Shown here piece after piece: positions 7,458 to 14,906 of a stretch of 17,951 nt of DNA (the first letter of the stretch is position 1; each line of letters begins with the position of its first letter). Below the pieces are notes generated by a model, which had not been told where the DNA came from, ran no database searches, and worked only from the letters and a program-made list of their open reading frames with translations. The position numbers and the translations under genes are program-made. Source of the stretch: DATAYF01 sp036272735 (GTDB taxonomy: Bacteria; Chloroflexota; Ktedonobacteria; Ktedonobacterales; Ktedonobacteraceae); NCBI GenBank assembly GCA_036272735.1, contig DATAYF010000105.1:1-17951 (forward strand), given 5' to 3'.

Positions 7458-8378
7458 CTAACTCCGCTTGCGCAGCATGAGCACCATCCAGTCGTCGATC
7501 ATCGACTGCTCGACAAGTTCCAAACCGGCAGCTTGCAAGGGATCAAGGGCATCGTGCAGGCGTGCCTCAATGATGCCGCTGGCGATCAGCGTTGCCTGCG
7601 GAGCCATGACACGGGCAAGTTGCGGTGCTATCGAGCCGATAATGTGCGCGATGATGTTGGCAACGACGATATCGTACTGTCCCTGCATACGCGCCGCCGA
7701 AGCGTCATCCAGCACGCCCAATACAGCCTGAACCTGTGTGTCCAGGGCATTGATTTTGGCGTTGGCACGTGTGCTCTCGATGGCGACGCTGCTGTTATCA
7801 ATGGCGTAAATCTCGCGCGCGCCCAGTTTCGCCGCCGCCAGCGAGAGGATACCCGATCCCGTACCAACATCGAGCACGCGCATCCCCGCTTGCACGCGCT
7901 GTTCAAGCTGTTCGAGACACATACGCGTAGTGGGATGCAGACCAGTGCCAAAGGCCATGCCAGGATCAAGGGTCAGGACAATTTCTTCAGGTTTGGGTGC
8001 GTATTCGCGCCAGGAGGGACGAATGACGACACGTTTGCCAATATGGGTTACGTAGAAATGCTCTTTCCAGGCATTGGCCCAATCCTCATCGTTTACCGTA
8101 CGCGTCTGTAGCTCACTTACGAAATGCGCCCCAATCGTGGAGAAATGCCACAACCCGCGCTCGATCTGCCGGCGCTTCTCGTCTTCGGTGCCATCTTGCG
8201 CCAGGTATATGCGTACCGAAACTGGCTGACCGCTCAGTATACGATATTCCTGACCCTCGTCGATTAATTCAATTGGCTCTTCTATCACCACTCCATCGGA
8301 GGTGTACCGGCTTAATAATTCGCTGACCGATTCGACAGCCTCGGGATGAACCTTCGTCGCGATCTCTAACCATTGCAT
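7458..8378 (-). CDS. prmA: Ribosomal protein L11 methyltransferase PrmA
   Basis: PrmA trimethylates lysines and the N-terminus of ribosomal protein L11. The 306-residue product has the N-terminal substrate-recognition domain starting MQWLEIATKV. It then has the family stretch DPGMAFGTGLHPTTR (138-152), SAM motif I VLDVGTGSG (168-176), an acidic motif II YAIDN (191-195) and the catalytic-region VANIIA (239-244). ATG 8378 is preceded by GGAG about ten bases upstream. It is first in the operon with rsmE; an extended -10 promoter candidate lies at 8437-8445. Confidence 0.95.
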   Translation of the reverse strand: MQWLEIATKVHPEAVESVSELLSRYTSDGVVIEEPIELIDEGQEYRILSGQPVSVRIYLAQDGTEDEKRRQIERGLWHFSTIGAHFVSELQTRTVNDEDWANAWKEHFYVTHIGKRVVIRPSWREYAPKPEEIVLTLDPGMAFGTGLHPTTRMCLEQLEQRVQAGMRVLDVGTGSGILSLAAAKLGAREIYAIDNSSVAIESTRANAKINALDTQVQAVLGVLDDASAARMQGQYDIVVANIIAHIIGSIAPQLARVMAPQATLIASGIIEARLHDALDPLQAAGLELVEQSMIDDWMVLMLRKRS

Positions 8379-8436
8379 CGTAAATACTCTCCGCCTTTCG
8401 CCACTCGTTATGACGTGCCTTTACATAGACCCACCC

Positions 8437-8445
8437 ATTGTAACA
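8437..8445 (-). promoter_or_regulatory. Extended -10 promoter candidate for prmA-rsmE
   Basis: On the minus strand TG-T-TACAAT reads as an extended -10 element with five of six matches in the hexamer. No good -35 is visible. The predicted start near 8430 leaves about 50 bases of leader before ATG 8378. Confidence 0.4.
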
Positions 8446-8456
8446 CCCATCGACAA

Positions 8457-8484
8457 ACGGCCTCCCTCGCGGAGCCGTATTTTT
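8457..8484 (+). terminator. Hairpin with T-tract in the prmA-kinase intergenic region
   Basis: ACGGC/GCCGT and TCC/GGA form an eight-pair stem with one bulged C and a five-base loop, followed by ATTTTT. It has the form of a plus-strand intrinsic terminator, yet no plus-strand gene ends upstream within 1.7 kb. It might stop antisense transcription or attenuate a longer kinase leader. Confidence 0.35.
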
Positions 8485-8661
8485 CGCATTTTTTCATTCA
8501 TTACTATATAACAATGCATAATCTATCTAGCACCTTTTTCTTATTGCATGCTGTTATTTTCGAACTTCAAGGTATACTATGTTTAGTAATCGTGTATCAG
8601 AGGGGTTAGGAGCACTTCTATTATCTTTTGCTCTCGCCTCGAAATTTAAGGAATTTATAGA

Positions 8662-10065
8662 ATGAATATGTTGGTGGGGAAAACTCTCGGCGGATATCGG
8701 CTCGCCCGACTCATCGAGAGTGGAGGTATGGGCGATATCTATTTAGCACAGCACGCACGCATTGGCAGGAAAGTCGCCATTAAGGTTATTTGTGGGGATC
8801 TGCGTGCTGTTCCAAATACTCCTGAAGGCAAACAGGCGGCGCAACGTTTTGAACGAGAAGCGCGTGCTGTGGCTGAATTGGATCACGAACATATTTTGCC
8901 GCTCTACCACTTCGATGATGAAACCCTGGACCCTGGCGGACCGCCCATTACATACCTGGTAATGCCCTACATGTCCGATGGCTCGCTGTGGAACTGGTTG
9001 CAGAAACGCACGCAACAATTTGGCTTCGGCTGGCCGATATCCGCCGAAGAGGCCGGGTATTATTTGTTACAAGCGGCATCCGCGCTCCAATACGCCCATG
9101 ATCATGGCGTCATTCATCGCGACATCAAGCCGACCAATTTTCTCATTCGCGTGGAGCGCGGAGCCAAGGGGGGTCCTGCATACCTATCGACCATATTTCC
9201 GCACGGTCGGCCTATTTTGTTGCTGGCAGACTTTGGCCTCGCGGCATTCTACCGCGCCGGACGTTCGCTGCATCGTTCGGTGGGCACGCCGCTCTACATG
9301 GCACCTGAGCAGTTCGACGATCCCACCGAAGCAACTTCGGTCCACGTCGGACCATCGGCCGACCAATACGCGCTGGCCGTGATGATCTACCAACTGGTAA
9401 CGGGACGCGCCGTCTTTGATGGCACTGCCGCACAGCTTTTGCATCACCATCACAACACGCCACCCACACCGCCGAGTGTCCACAACCCATCGTTTCCGCA
9501 GGAGCTAGACGAGGTCTTCTTGCGCGCACTCGCCAAACAGCCGGAGCAGCGCTATCCCTCCATTCTGGCCTTTGCCCAGGCATACGATGACGCCTTGCAA
9601 ACAGCCCGTTCTAAGCAGATGCAGCCCGAACAGCCACGTGCTACCTCTGCTCAGGGCGAGAGTGCGCTCGAAGGCCAGGCGTTCTCGCTAGCCAGGCAAC
9701 GCGAACTCAGTACCATCCCAATCGCCGCCATGGAGAAGGTCGCGGAAGGGAGACCAGGCATGCCAGCAGCGTCCCATTCAGGAATAACGCGAACCCATCC
9801 GCTGGTGGCGTTCCAGGTTGCTGTGATGGCATCCCTGGGGGGGCACAAACGCGCCTCGCTCGTGGACATCAAACATGGTGCAACCGCCATTCACCACAAA
9901 CCTATTTCGACTTCAACGCTTGCCAATATCCAACAAAAGCTGAAATCCATCGACTTCTCCAAGCGCGCCACGCTCATGGGGATCGTGGCGGTAAGTTCGA
10001 GCTTCCTCTTGCTAGTGACCATCAGTGTGATTATGGCGATGTTTTTCCTGTGGCACGTGCATTAG
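8662..10065 (+). CDS. Membrane-tailed Ser/Thr protein kinase
   Basis: An approximately 467-residue Hanks-type (PknB-like) kinase. The catalytic domain occupies about 12-312, with glycine loop ESGGMGDIY (19-27), VAIK lysine K41, alpha-C glutamate E66, HRDIKPTN (152-159, catalytic D154), DFG (190-192) and APE (214-216). All key residues are present, so activity is likely. An insertion of about 20 residues lies between the catalytic loop and DFG. A low-complexity linker (about 315-435) leads to a single C-terminal membrane helix (about 440-464), with only a few residues beyond it. There is thus no extracellular sensor domain. ATG 8662 has AAGGA nine bases upstream; a TATACT -10 at 8573-8578 has no convincing -35. 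It converges on the CocE gene. Substrate unknown. Confidence 0.92.
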   Translation: MNMLVGKTLGGYRLARLIESGGMGDIYLAQHARIGRKVAIKVICGDLRAVPNTPEGKQAAQRFEREARAVAELDHEHILPLYHFDDETLDPGGPPITYLVMPYMSDGSLWNWLQKRTQQFGFGWPISAEEAGYYLLQAASALQYAHDHGVIHRDIKPTNFLIRVERGAKGGPAYLSTIFPHGRPILLLADFGLAAFYRAGRSLHRSVGTPLYMAPEQFDDPTEATSVHVGPSADQYALAVMIYQLVTGRAVFDGTAAQLLHHHHNTPPTPPSVHNPSFPQELDEVFLRALAKQPEQRYPSILAFAQAYDDALQTARSKQMQPEQPRATSAQGESALEGQAFSLARQRELSTIPIAAMEKVAEGRPGMPAASHSGITRTHPLVAFQVAVMASLGGHKRASLVDIKHGATAIHHKPISTSTLANIQQKLKSIDFSKRATLMGIVAVSSSFLLLVTISVIMAMFFLWHVH

Positions 10066-10111
10066 CAGCGTGATAACTCGCTTGATCCTGCTCCTAAATC
10101 ATTAGTATAGC

Positions 10112-10174
10112 TTTACTACATTGATGGCCATCTACTGAGCTGGCGACTCAGTAGATGGCCATCAATGTAGTAAA
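10112..10174. repeat. Perfect 28-bp inverted repeat between convergent genes
   Basis: Arms 10112-10139 and 10147-10174 are perfect complements with a seven-base loop; the arm begins TTTACTACATTGATGGCC. It lies between the 3' ends of the kinase and CocE genes. As RNA it would be a very stable hairpin from either strand, but the flanking T/A-tract is only three bases. It may be a bidirectional terminator or mRNA-stabilising structure, or a miniature repeat. Part of the arm (10116-10126) recurs upstream of cocE (12055-12065). Confidence 0.85.
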
Positions 10175-10254
10175 TGACCGACGGCCCAATTAATGGCCAG
10201 CAATAGCGCAAAATCAGATCAACTATGCTCTTGCAATACATATCAATGTATTTG

Positions 10255-12030
10255 CTATACCATTGGCACAAGCGGCAGGACCACGTGTGAGGGATGTTCG
10301 GCGTCGTGCAAAATCGTTTGCTGCGCCACTACGCCTTCGCTGTCGGTGCCGAAATCGTGGCCGGTATTGGGGTTGCGATCCCAACGCGGGAAGTTGCTGC
10401 TAGTGATGTCCAGGCGGATGCGATGGCCCTGTTTGAAGACATTGCTGGTCGCCCACAGGTCGATTTCATACTCGTAGGTCTGTCCAGGTTCGAGTAGCGA
10501 GGGATCCTCACCGTGCGCAAAGCGACGATAGCGGGCACGAATAATGCCATCGGTCAGGTTTTGCGCGTAGCCATCGGGGGCAACATCTACCAGGCGCGCC
10601 ACAAAGTCCGTATCGGGTGCGCTGGAAACGGCCCACAGGTGCACCATAATCGGACCAGTCACCTCAACGTCCTGCTCCAATGGAGGCGTACTGTACACCA
10701 GCACGTCTTCGCGGCCCTCGGTAGGACGCTGATCGAAGGGACCAGCAGGGAACTCGGGCGTCATCAATAGCGCGCCACCACGGGTGGTCACAGGGTTGGC
10801 GGGATCGTAGTGATACTGGTCGCTCGACTCTGCTTCTGGCACGGCCGTGCTGAGCAGACCATCGCCATTCAGTGTGTTGGCGTGGCCCTCGCTGTGCAGG
10901 TAGTAGCGTGTCTCTACTGCGCGTGCCAGCGGCCACTCTTGCTCGTCGCGCCATACGTTCGCACCCATCACGAAAAGCTTGATAGGTGCCTCGTTGAGCA
11001 TGCCAGTATCGGTACCCTTGAGCCAATGGTCGAACCAGCGCAATTGCAGGCTAATAAAATCGATCTGCAAATCGATCAACGCGGCGGTCGCGCCCAGACC
11101 GAAATTCAGTTCACCAATGGGATTGGTGACGCCACCATGCGACCAGGGTCCGATCAGTAGCTTGCTCTGGCGCGCCTCTGGTGTGCTGCCATGTTCGCGC
11201 ATGATCTTGAAGTTCGCAATTGTATCCTGCAAGAAGATATCGTACCAACCACCGACGTTGAAGGTGGGAACCTTGACCTGCTCGTGCTTGCCCAGGATGG
11301 TCAGCGGATCGGCGTGCTCACGATCCATATAATGGTTGATGGCATCGAAGAAGGCGGGAGCGACATCGTTGCGCTTCAACGGGCCAAATTCTTTGAGCGG
11401 CAACGACTGATAGCCCTGCGGACCGAGCGCGTCGAGGTCTTTCACTAGCGAATAGAGCGCCTGGCCGAGATTGCGTGGGTCGAGATCACCAGCGTAGCGA
11501 CGCATCAGTACATTCAAGCCAAGCATCGTCTGCCACGACGCGGAAGTGCCCAGTTCGAGCGCACCACCACGGAACAGCACCCCATTGAAGGGATCGTTCC
11601 AGGTGATGAAGGGGACCATGGCTTTCAAGGCGGGCGGCTGCTGGACGGCGGCACTCCACTGGGTGAAGCCGAAATACGAAGCGCCATACATACCGATGCT
11701 ACCGTTGCTATAATGCAAATTCGACGCCCACTCGACAGTATCGAGGCCGTCGCGAGCCTCGTTGCGCATCGGCTCCCATTCACCGCCCGAGGCAAAGCGT
11801 CCACGCGTATCCTGCACGATGACCACGTAGCCCCGACGTGCCGCCATCGCGGGATCGAGCACATTCGAGGCACCTGGAATATCCTTGCCATACGGCAGAC
11901 GCGTGAGCAGCACGGGCCATTTGCCCTCCCCGGTCGGACGATACACATTAGCACGCAAAATCGTGCCATCGCTCATTTTCGCAGGCACATCGTAATCGAC
12001 AGTGATCTGGTGTCCCAACTGCATTGCCAT
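10255..12030 (-). CDS. CocE/NonD family alpha/beta hydrolase (X-Pro dipeptidyl-peptidase S15 type)
   Basis: A 591-residue enzyme of the S15/CocE family of serine hydrolases, which cleave esters or X-Pro peptides; the substrate cannot be told from sequence. The N-terminal region (MSDGTILRANVYRP) and oxyanion-region Tyr (LPYGKD) are typical. The nucleophile is S118 in YGASYFG, the acid D264 in GGWYDIF and the base H298 in GPWSHGG. The C-terminal jelly-roll domain is recognisable from VTGPIMVHLWAVSSAPDTDFVARL and LDITSSNFPRWDRNPNTG. No signal peptide is seen, so it is probably cytoplasmic. ATG 12030 has AAGGAG 11 bases upstream and a promoter at 12089-12117. It is monocistronic and convergent with the kinase gene, with a long inverted repeat at its 3' end. 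Confidence 0.92.
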   Translation of the reverse strand: MAMQLGHQITVDYDVPAKMSDGTILRANVYRPTGEGKWPVLLTRLPYGKDIPGASNVLDPAMAARRGYVVIVQDTRGRFASGGEWEPMRNEARDGLDTVEWASNLHYSNGSIGMYGASYFGFTQWSAAVQQPPALKAMVPFITWNDPFNGVLFRGGALELGTSASWQTMLGLNVLMRRYAGDLDPRNLGQALYSLVKDLDALGPQGYQSLPLKEFGPLKRNDVAPAFFDAINHYMDREHADPLTILGKHEQVKVPTFNVGGWYDIFLQDTIANFKIMREHGSTPEARQSKLLIGPWSHGGVTNPIGELNFGLGATAALIDLQIDFISLQLRWFDHWLKGTDTGMLNEAPIKLFVMGANVWRDEQEWPLARAVETRYYLHSEGHANTLNGDGLLSTAVPEAESSDQYHYDPANPVTTRGGALLMTPEFPAGPFDQRPTEGREDVLVYSTPPLEQDVEVTGPIMVHLWAVSSAPDTDFVARLVDVAPDGYAQNLTDGIIRARYRRFAHGEDPSLLEPGQTYEYEIDLWATSNVFKQGHRIRLDITSSNFPRWDRNPNTGHDFGTDSEGVVAQQTILHDAEHPSHVVLPLVPMV

Positions 12031-12088
12031 GAGTTCGCTTACTCCTTACTATACCTACATTGATGTTGCTACATACACATACCCTTAT

Positions 12089-12117
12089 CATATAACCCAC
12101 AGTAGAGATTGTGCCAA
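12089..12117 (-). promoter_or_regulatory. Promoter candidate of the CocE gene
   Basis: On the minus strand, -35 TTGGCA (12112-12117, five of six), a 17-base spacer and -10 TATATG (12089-12094, four of six). The start would be near 12082, giving a leader of about 50 bases. Confidence 0.5.
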
Positions 12118-12162
12118 TGCTGGCGCGGTATGCACTCGCTATCGTCAACATATTGCACAATT

Positions 12163-12846
12163 TCATAATGGCGTATAGCGAAAGTCCGAGGACAACGCCT
12201 GAATAGGCTGCCCGGTATTCTGATCATTATAAAACCCAAACTCTATCTCATCTGTAGTGGAATACATATCGTCTTGCACTGAAGCAATTTTCTTGTTATC
12301 AATGCTTAATGTCAGCACCTTGTCGGTCACCTCTACGGCTAGCAGATACGATCGCTTTGCGTGTGGGAGGTTGCCAGAATCCAGCAGATACTAGGTATCA
12401 CATTGCACACTACAGTGGTAATACCCCCAGCTTCCATCAGCACAGGTCTCTAGTTCCTGATCACCTTGGAAATCTTGCACGTGCACATGTAATGACAACG
12501 ATGGGAAGAATAATTGTGGAAAGTTTCTCCAGAATCCATCGTGTAAACCATGCAGCCAGCCATACATAGTTCCATAGCTGGCCAGGCGGCACGTCATTAA
12601 TGCTGGGGTAGGCATGCGAGAGAAAAGGAAAGGCAATGTAAGCATATAAGTCGTAGCATGAACAACCAACCAGGCAAAAAAGAACAGCAGTGTAATTACA
12701 AGGCCAACTTGTACCAGGCAGTTTTGATGCCGTTTGAGTGGTGTTCCTACACCGTGGCTAGCGGCAAGCACATAAATTTGTGGCGGAATCTTCGCATCCG
12801 GTTGAAGTGTGGTAATCAAGGGGCCCTCATAGCACATTGGTAGCAT
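12163..12846 (-). pseudogene. Membrane protein with C-terminal concanavalin/DUF1080-like region, split by an in-frame TAG
   Basis: The frame opens at ATG 12846, runs 151 codons to TAG (12391-12393), then stays open for 75 more codons to TGA (12163-12165). Codons 44-65 encode a hydrophobic membrane helix (LVQVGLVITLLFFFAWLVV). The part after the TAG reads like a real protein end: YLLAVEVTDKVLTLSIDNKK, IASVQDDMYS and EIEFGFYNDQ. This resembles the last strands of the beta-sandwich (DUF1080/3-keto-disaccharide hydrolase-like) domains often found after a membrane helix in Ktedonobacteria proteins; that link is from memory and moderate. The region between the helix and the TAG matches the domain poorly and may also be decayed. 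There is no clear Shine-Dalgarno sequence before the start. Readthrough or sequencing error are alternatives to pseudogenisation. Confidence 0.6.
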
Positions 12847-12955
12847 TTATAATAACTCATCTATACATACGACGTAAAGTGAGATTTATGCCCAAAACCA
12901 GACGATTTTGCCAACAGAGAATGAGTATCTCATCTGTTACCATCTCAACCATCAA

Positions 12956-12984
12956 TTGAGTTCTCCACAACCGCGTGCTATAAT
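12956..12984 (+). promoter_or_regulatory. Promoter of the tandem FHA gene
   Basis: -35 TTGAGT (12956-12961), a 17-base spacer and a perfect -10 TATAAT (12979-12984). The start near 12991 leaves about 55 bases of leader. A small dyad ATGAG-TAT-CTCAT at 12921-12933 lies upstream and could be a binding site. Confidence 0.65.
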
Positions 12985-13045
12985 GACACTCAGCACGACA
13001 ACTATGTTATCGTGCAAAACATTTGGCTGGTAGAGTAATCCCCCC

Positions 13046-13732
13046 ATGTCACAAGAACAAGCATCTAACGCCTATATCGTCATCCACAAGGACGCGCTGG
13101 TTGGCAAACGCGTCGAGTTGTGGAAGGAATGCACAACCATCGGTCGTAGCCGTGACCGCGATATCTTTTTAGAAGATCTTGCCGTCCATCGCAAGCAGGC
13201 CAGCATCAGGCGCACCGATAGCGGCTATGTGCTGTTCGACGATCATGGCAGTGGTGATAGCTTTGTGAACGATAAGCCAATCTGTGAACAGGTTCTAAAC
13301 AGTGGCGATCAACTGCTTTTTGGCAATACACGCCTGACGTTTTTTGCCAGCGAGGGAACCAGGCCATTCCAGCTACCCTCCTCTCGTGGCCGCGAACTCT
13401 ACCTCGACAAAACCCCGGATCCCCAGGCGACCGTACCGGCGCACCTGGATTGCATCAACAAACATACAGGCAACAGGATGCGCAGTATCGAACTGATGTC
13501 GGAAATCACCATCGGGCGCAGCCGCACCTGCAATATCTTTCTCGAAGACCTCGCTGTCAGCCGCGTACATGCCACCGTGCATAAACTTCCCGGAGGCGAA
13601 TACGAGCTGCTCGATAATCATTCCGCCACGGGCACCTTTATCAATGGACAGCCCGCGCTCCGTTGTGTGCTCCATGAAGGTGATAGCGTGCAGATCGGCT
13701 CGAACACGTTCGTCTTCCGCCACGAAACGTAA
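13046..13732 (+). CDS. Tandem FHA-domain protein
   Basis: A 228-residue soluble protein made of two forkhead-associated domains (about 10-103 and 132-226). FHA domains bind phosphothreonine and usually act next to Ser/Thr kinases; two kinase genes lie in this window, though neither is adjacent. The second domain has the core GRS (157-159) and SRVHA (172-176), with SATGTFING at 193-201 where the usual Asn is Thr. The first has GRS (33-35), but the SxxH motif reads H48-R-K-Q51 and the binding loop GSGDSFVND lacks the Asn, so it probably does not bind phosphopeptide. The two domains share repeated strings (ITIGRSR/TTIGRSR, IFLEDLAV), indicating an internal duplication. There is no clear Shine-Dalgarno sequence before ATG 13046. 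A hairpin terminator follows at 13758. Confidence 0.9.
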   Translation: MSQEQASNAYIVIHKDALVGKRVELWKECTTIGRSRDRDIFLEDLAVHRKQASIRRTDSGYVLFDDHGSGDSFVNDKPICEQVLNSGDQLLFGNTRLTFFASEGTRPFQLPSSRGRELYLDKTPDPQATVPAHLDCINKHTGNRMRSIELMSEITIGRSRTCNIFLEDLAVSRVHATVHKLPGGEYELLDNHSATGTFINGQPALRCVLHEGDSVQIGSNTFVFRHET

Positions 13733-13757
13733 TAGTGATTAACATATTGAACGATTC

Positions 13758-13801
13758 GTGAGATTACGCTGGTGAAGGATGTGCGTATCCATCTCACTTT
13801 T
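13758..13801 (+). terminator. Intrinsic terminator after the FHA gene
   Basis: GTGAGAT/ATCTCAC and, inside it, TACGC/GCGTA pair with a three-base bulge on the right side, and TTTT follows (13798-13801). It starts 25 bases past the stop codon. Confidence 0.6.
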
Positions 13802-13984
13802 CCCATGTTTCAAGCTCAGATCACTGCTCCTTATCATCAAATGATGGATGATTTTCCTGGTAGAGATTGTTTGTATGTATAAGACGTATGTACGCTATTT
13901 ACTTACAGAGCAAAAAATCTACAAGAAGAGGCGATCTCACGTTGCTGCGTCGGATCGCTTTGATGGTGAAGAAAGAGCATATCG

Positions 13985-14698
13985 ATGAAAGTTGAAATCT
14001 GGTCCGATATCGCTTGCCCCTGGTGCTACATCGGCAAGCGCCATTTTGAAGCCGCACTGGCGCAGTTCCCCCAACGAGATCAGGTCGAGATTACCTGGCG
14101 CAGTTACCAGCTTGATCCCAATGCGCCGCGTCAGTCGCATCAAACGACGAGTGAGGCTCTTGCGCAGAAATTTGGTGGCGTCGCCCGCGCCCAGGAGATG
14201 AACGAGCGCGTGAGCAAGATCGCCACCGAGGCGGGGCTAGAGTATCATCTAGACAAAGCCATCTATGACAATACTTTCGATGCTCACCGCCTGATCCATT
14301 TTGCCGCCCACAAAAACCTGCAAGGCGAGGCAAAGGAGCGCCTGCTCAAAGCGCACTTCACCGAGGGAGTGGCAGTTTCCGATACCACAGAACTTGTACG
14401 TCTGGCTACCGAGATTGGCCTCGACGCGGATGAGGTTCGCGGTGCGCTTGAGAGCAACGCTTACGCAGACGAAGTGAAAGCAGATTTCCAGCGCGGCAAC
14501 ATGTTTGGCGTCCAGGGTGTGCCCTTCTTCGCCATAGACGAGAAGTATGGCGTCTCCGGTGCGCAACCAACTGAGGTGTTTACTCAGGTTCTCGGAAAAG
14601 CGTGGTCCGAGTCCCATCCCCTGATCAATATGAGCGGGAGCGTGCAGGATGCAAGCATATGCGAGGGCGATAGCTGCGCGATTCCCCAAAACGATTAA
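13985..14698 (+). CDS. DsbA family oxidoreductase, FrnE type
   Basis: A 237-residue thioredoxin-fold protein of the FrnE branch of the DsbA family (cytoplasmic dithiol-disulfide oxidoreductase or isomerase). The active site is C11-P-W-C14 in WSDIACPWCYIGK directly after the first strand, and the cis-proline is P180 in QGVPFF. The helical insertion between them is typical (DNTFDAHRLIHFA). There is no signal peptide, so it is cytoplasmic. The C-terminal extension holds a second cysteine pair, C226-x4-C231 (CEGDSC), a feature described for FrnE-like proteins. The Shine-Dalgarno sequence before ATG 13985 is weak (AAGAAAGAG). It is followed by a 33-bp inverted repeat in the convergent intergenic region. 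Confidence 0.93.
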   Translation: MKVEIWSDIACPWCYIGKRHFEAALAQFPQRDQVEITWRSYQLDPNAPRQSHQTTSEALAQKFGGVARAQEMNERVSKIATEAGLEYHLDKAIYDNTFDAHRLIHFAAHKNLQGEAKERLLKAHFTEGVAVSDTTELVRLATEIGLDADEVRGALESNAYADEVKADFQRGNMFGVQGVPFFAIDEKYGVSGAQPTEVFTQVLGKAWSESHPLINMSGSVQDASICEGDSCAIPQND

Positions 14699-14775
14699 CA
14701 AACAAGCTAAGGTCCGTTGATGGTTGGAATAGCCCAGAGTCATCCCGATTTTATAGAAGCAAAAACAGTATTTGA

Positions 14776-14900
14776 TGTAGAGACCGATTTACCGTGTCCG
14801 CCGTGCCTGAACGACCAGCCACCACCGCAGCCGTAACGGTTTAGGGCACTGGGTTGGTTGATCGACAAGGCACGGCGGACACGGTAAATCGGTCTCTACA
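14776..14900. repeat. 125-bp element with perfect 33-bp terminal inverted repeats
   Basis: Arms 14776-14808 and 14868-14900 are perfect complements beginning TGTAGAGACCGATTTACC. They enclose 59 bases that fold further (CGACCAGCC pairs with GGTTGGTTG, CCGT with ACGG). It fills the gap between the DsbA gene and the convergent nucleotidyltransferase gene. Size and perfect terminal repeats suggest a miniature inverted-repeat element; no clear target-site duplication is visible. TGTAGAGAC/GTCTCTACA ends resemble intergenic palindromes I recall from other bacteria such as cyanobacteria. A terminator role is also possible. Confidence 0.8.
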
Positions 14901-14906
14901 GGTTTT

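Noticed and set aside
7017..8111. A 364-codon plus-strand open frame antisense to rsmE and prmA
   Set aside because: It spans two well-identified genes and the gap between them on the other strand and has no motif of its own.
8373..8609. A 78-codon plus-strand open frame at the prmA start
   Set aside because: It overlaps the prmA start, has no Shine-Dalgarno sequence and lies across the promoter and hairpin region.
12391..12846. The 151-codon frame as a complete, intact small membrane gene
   Set aside because: The in-frame protein-like continuation after the TAG makes a broken longer gene more likely, and there is no Shine-Dalgarno sequence supporting an intact short gene.
13870..13885. TATAAG as a -10 box for the DsbA gene
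   Set aside because: No acceptable -35 lies at the right distance and the hexamer sits in a generally A/T-rich stretch, so the promoter of this gene cannot be placed.
14776..14900. A CRISPR-like or tandem repeat reading of the 14.8 kb repeat
   Set aside because: There are only two copies, in inverted orientation; no regular direct repeats or spacers and no cas genes are present anywhere in the window.
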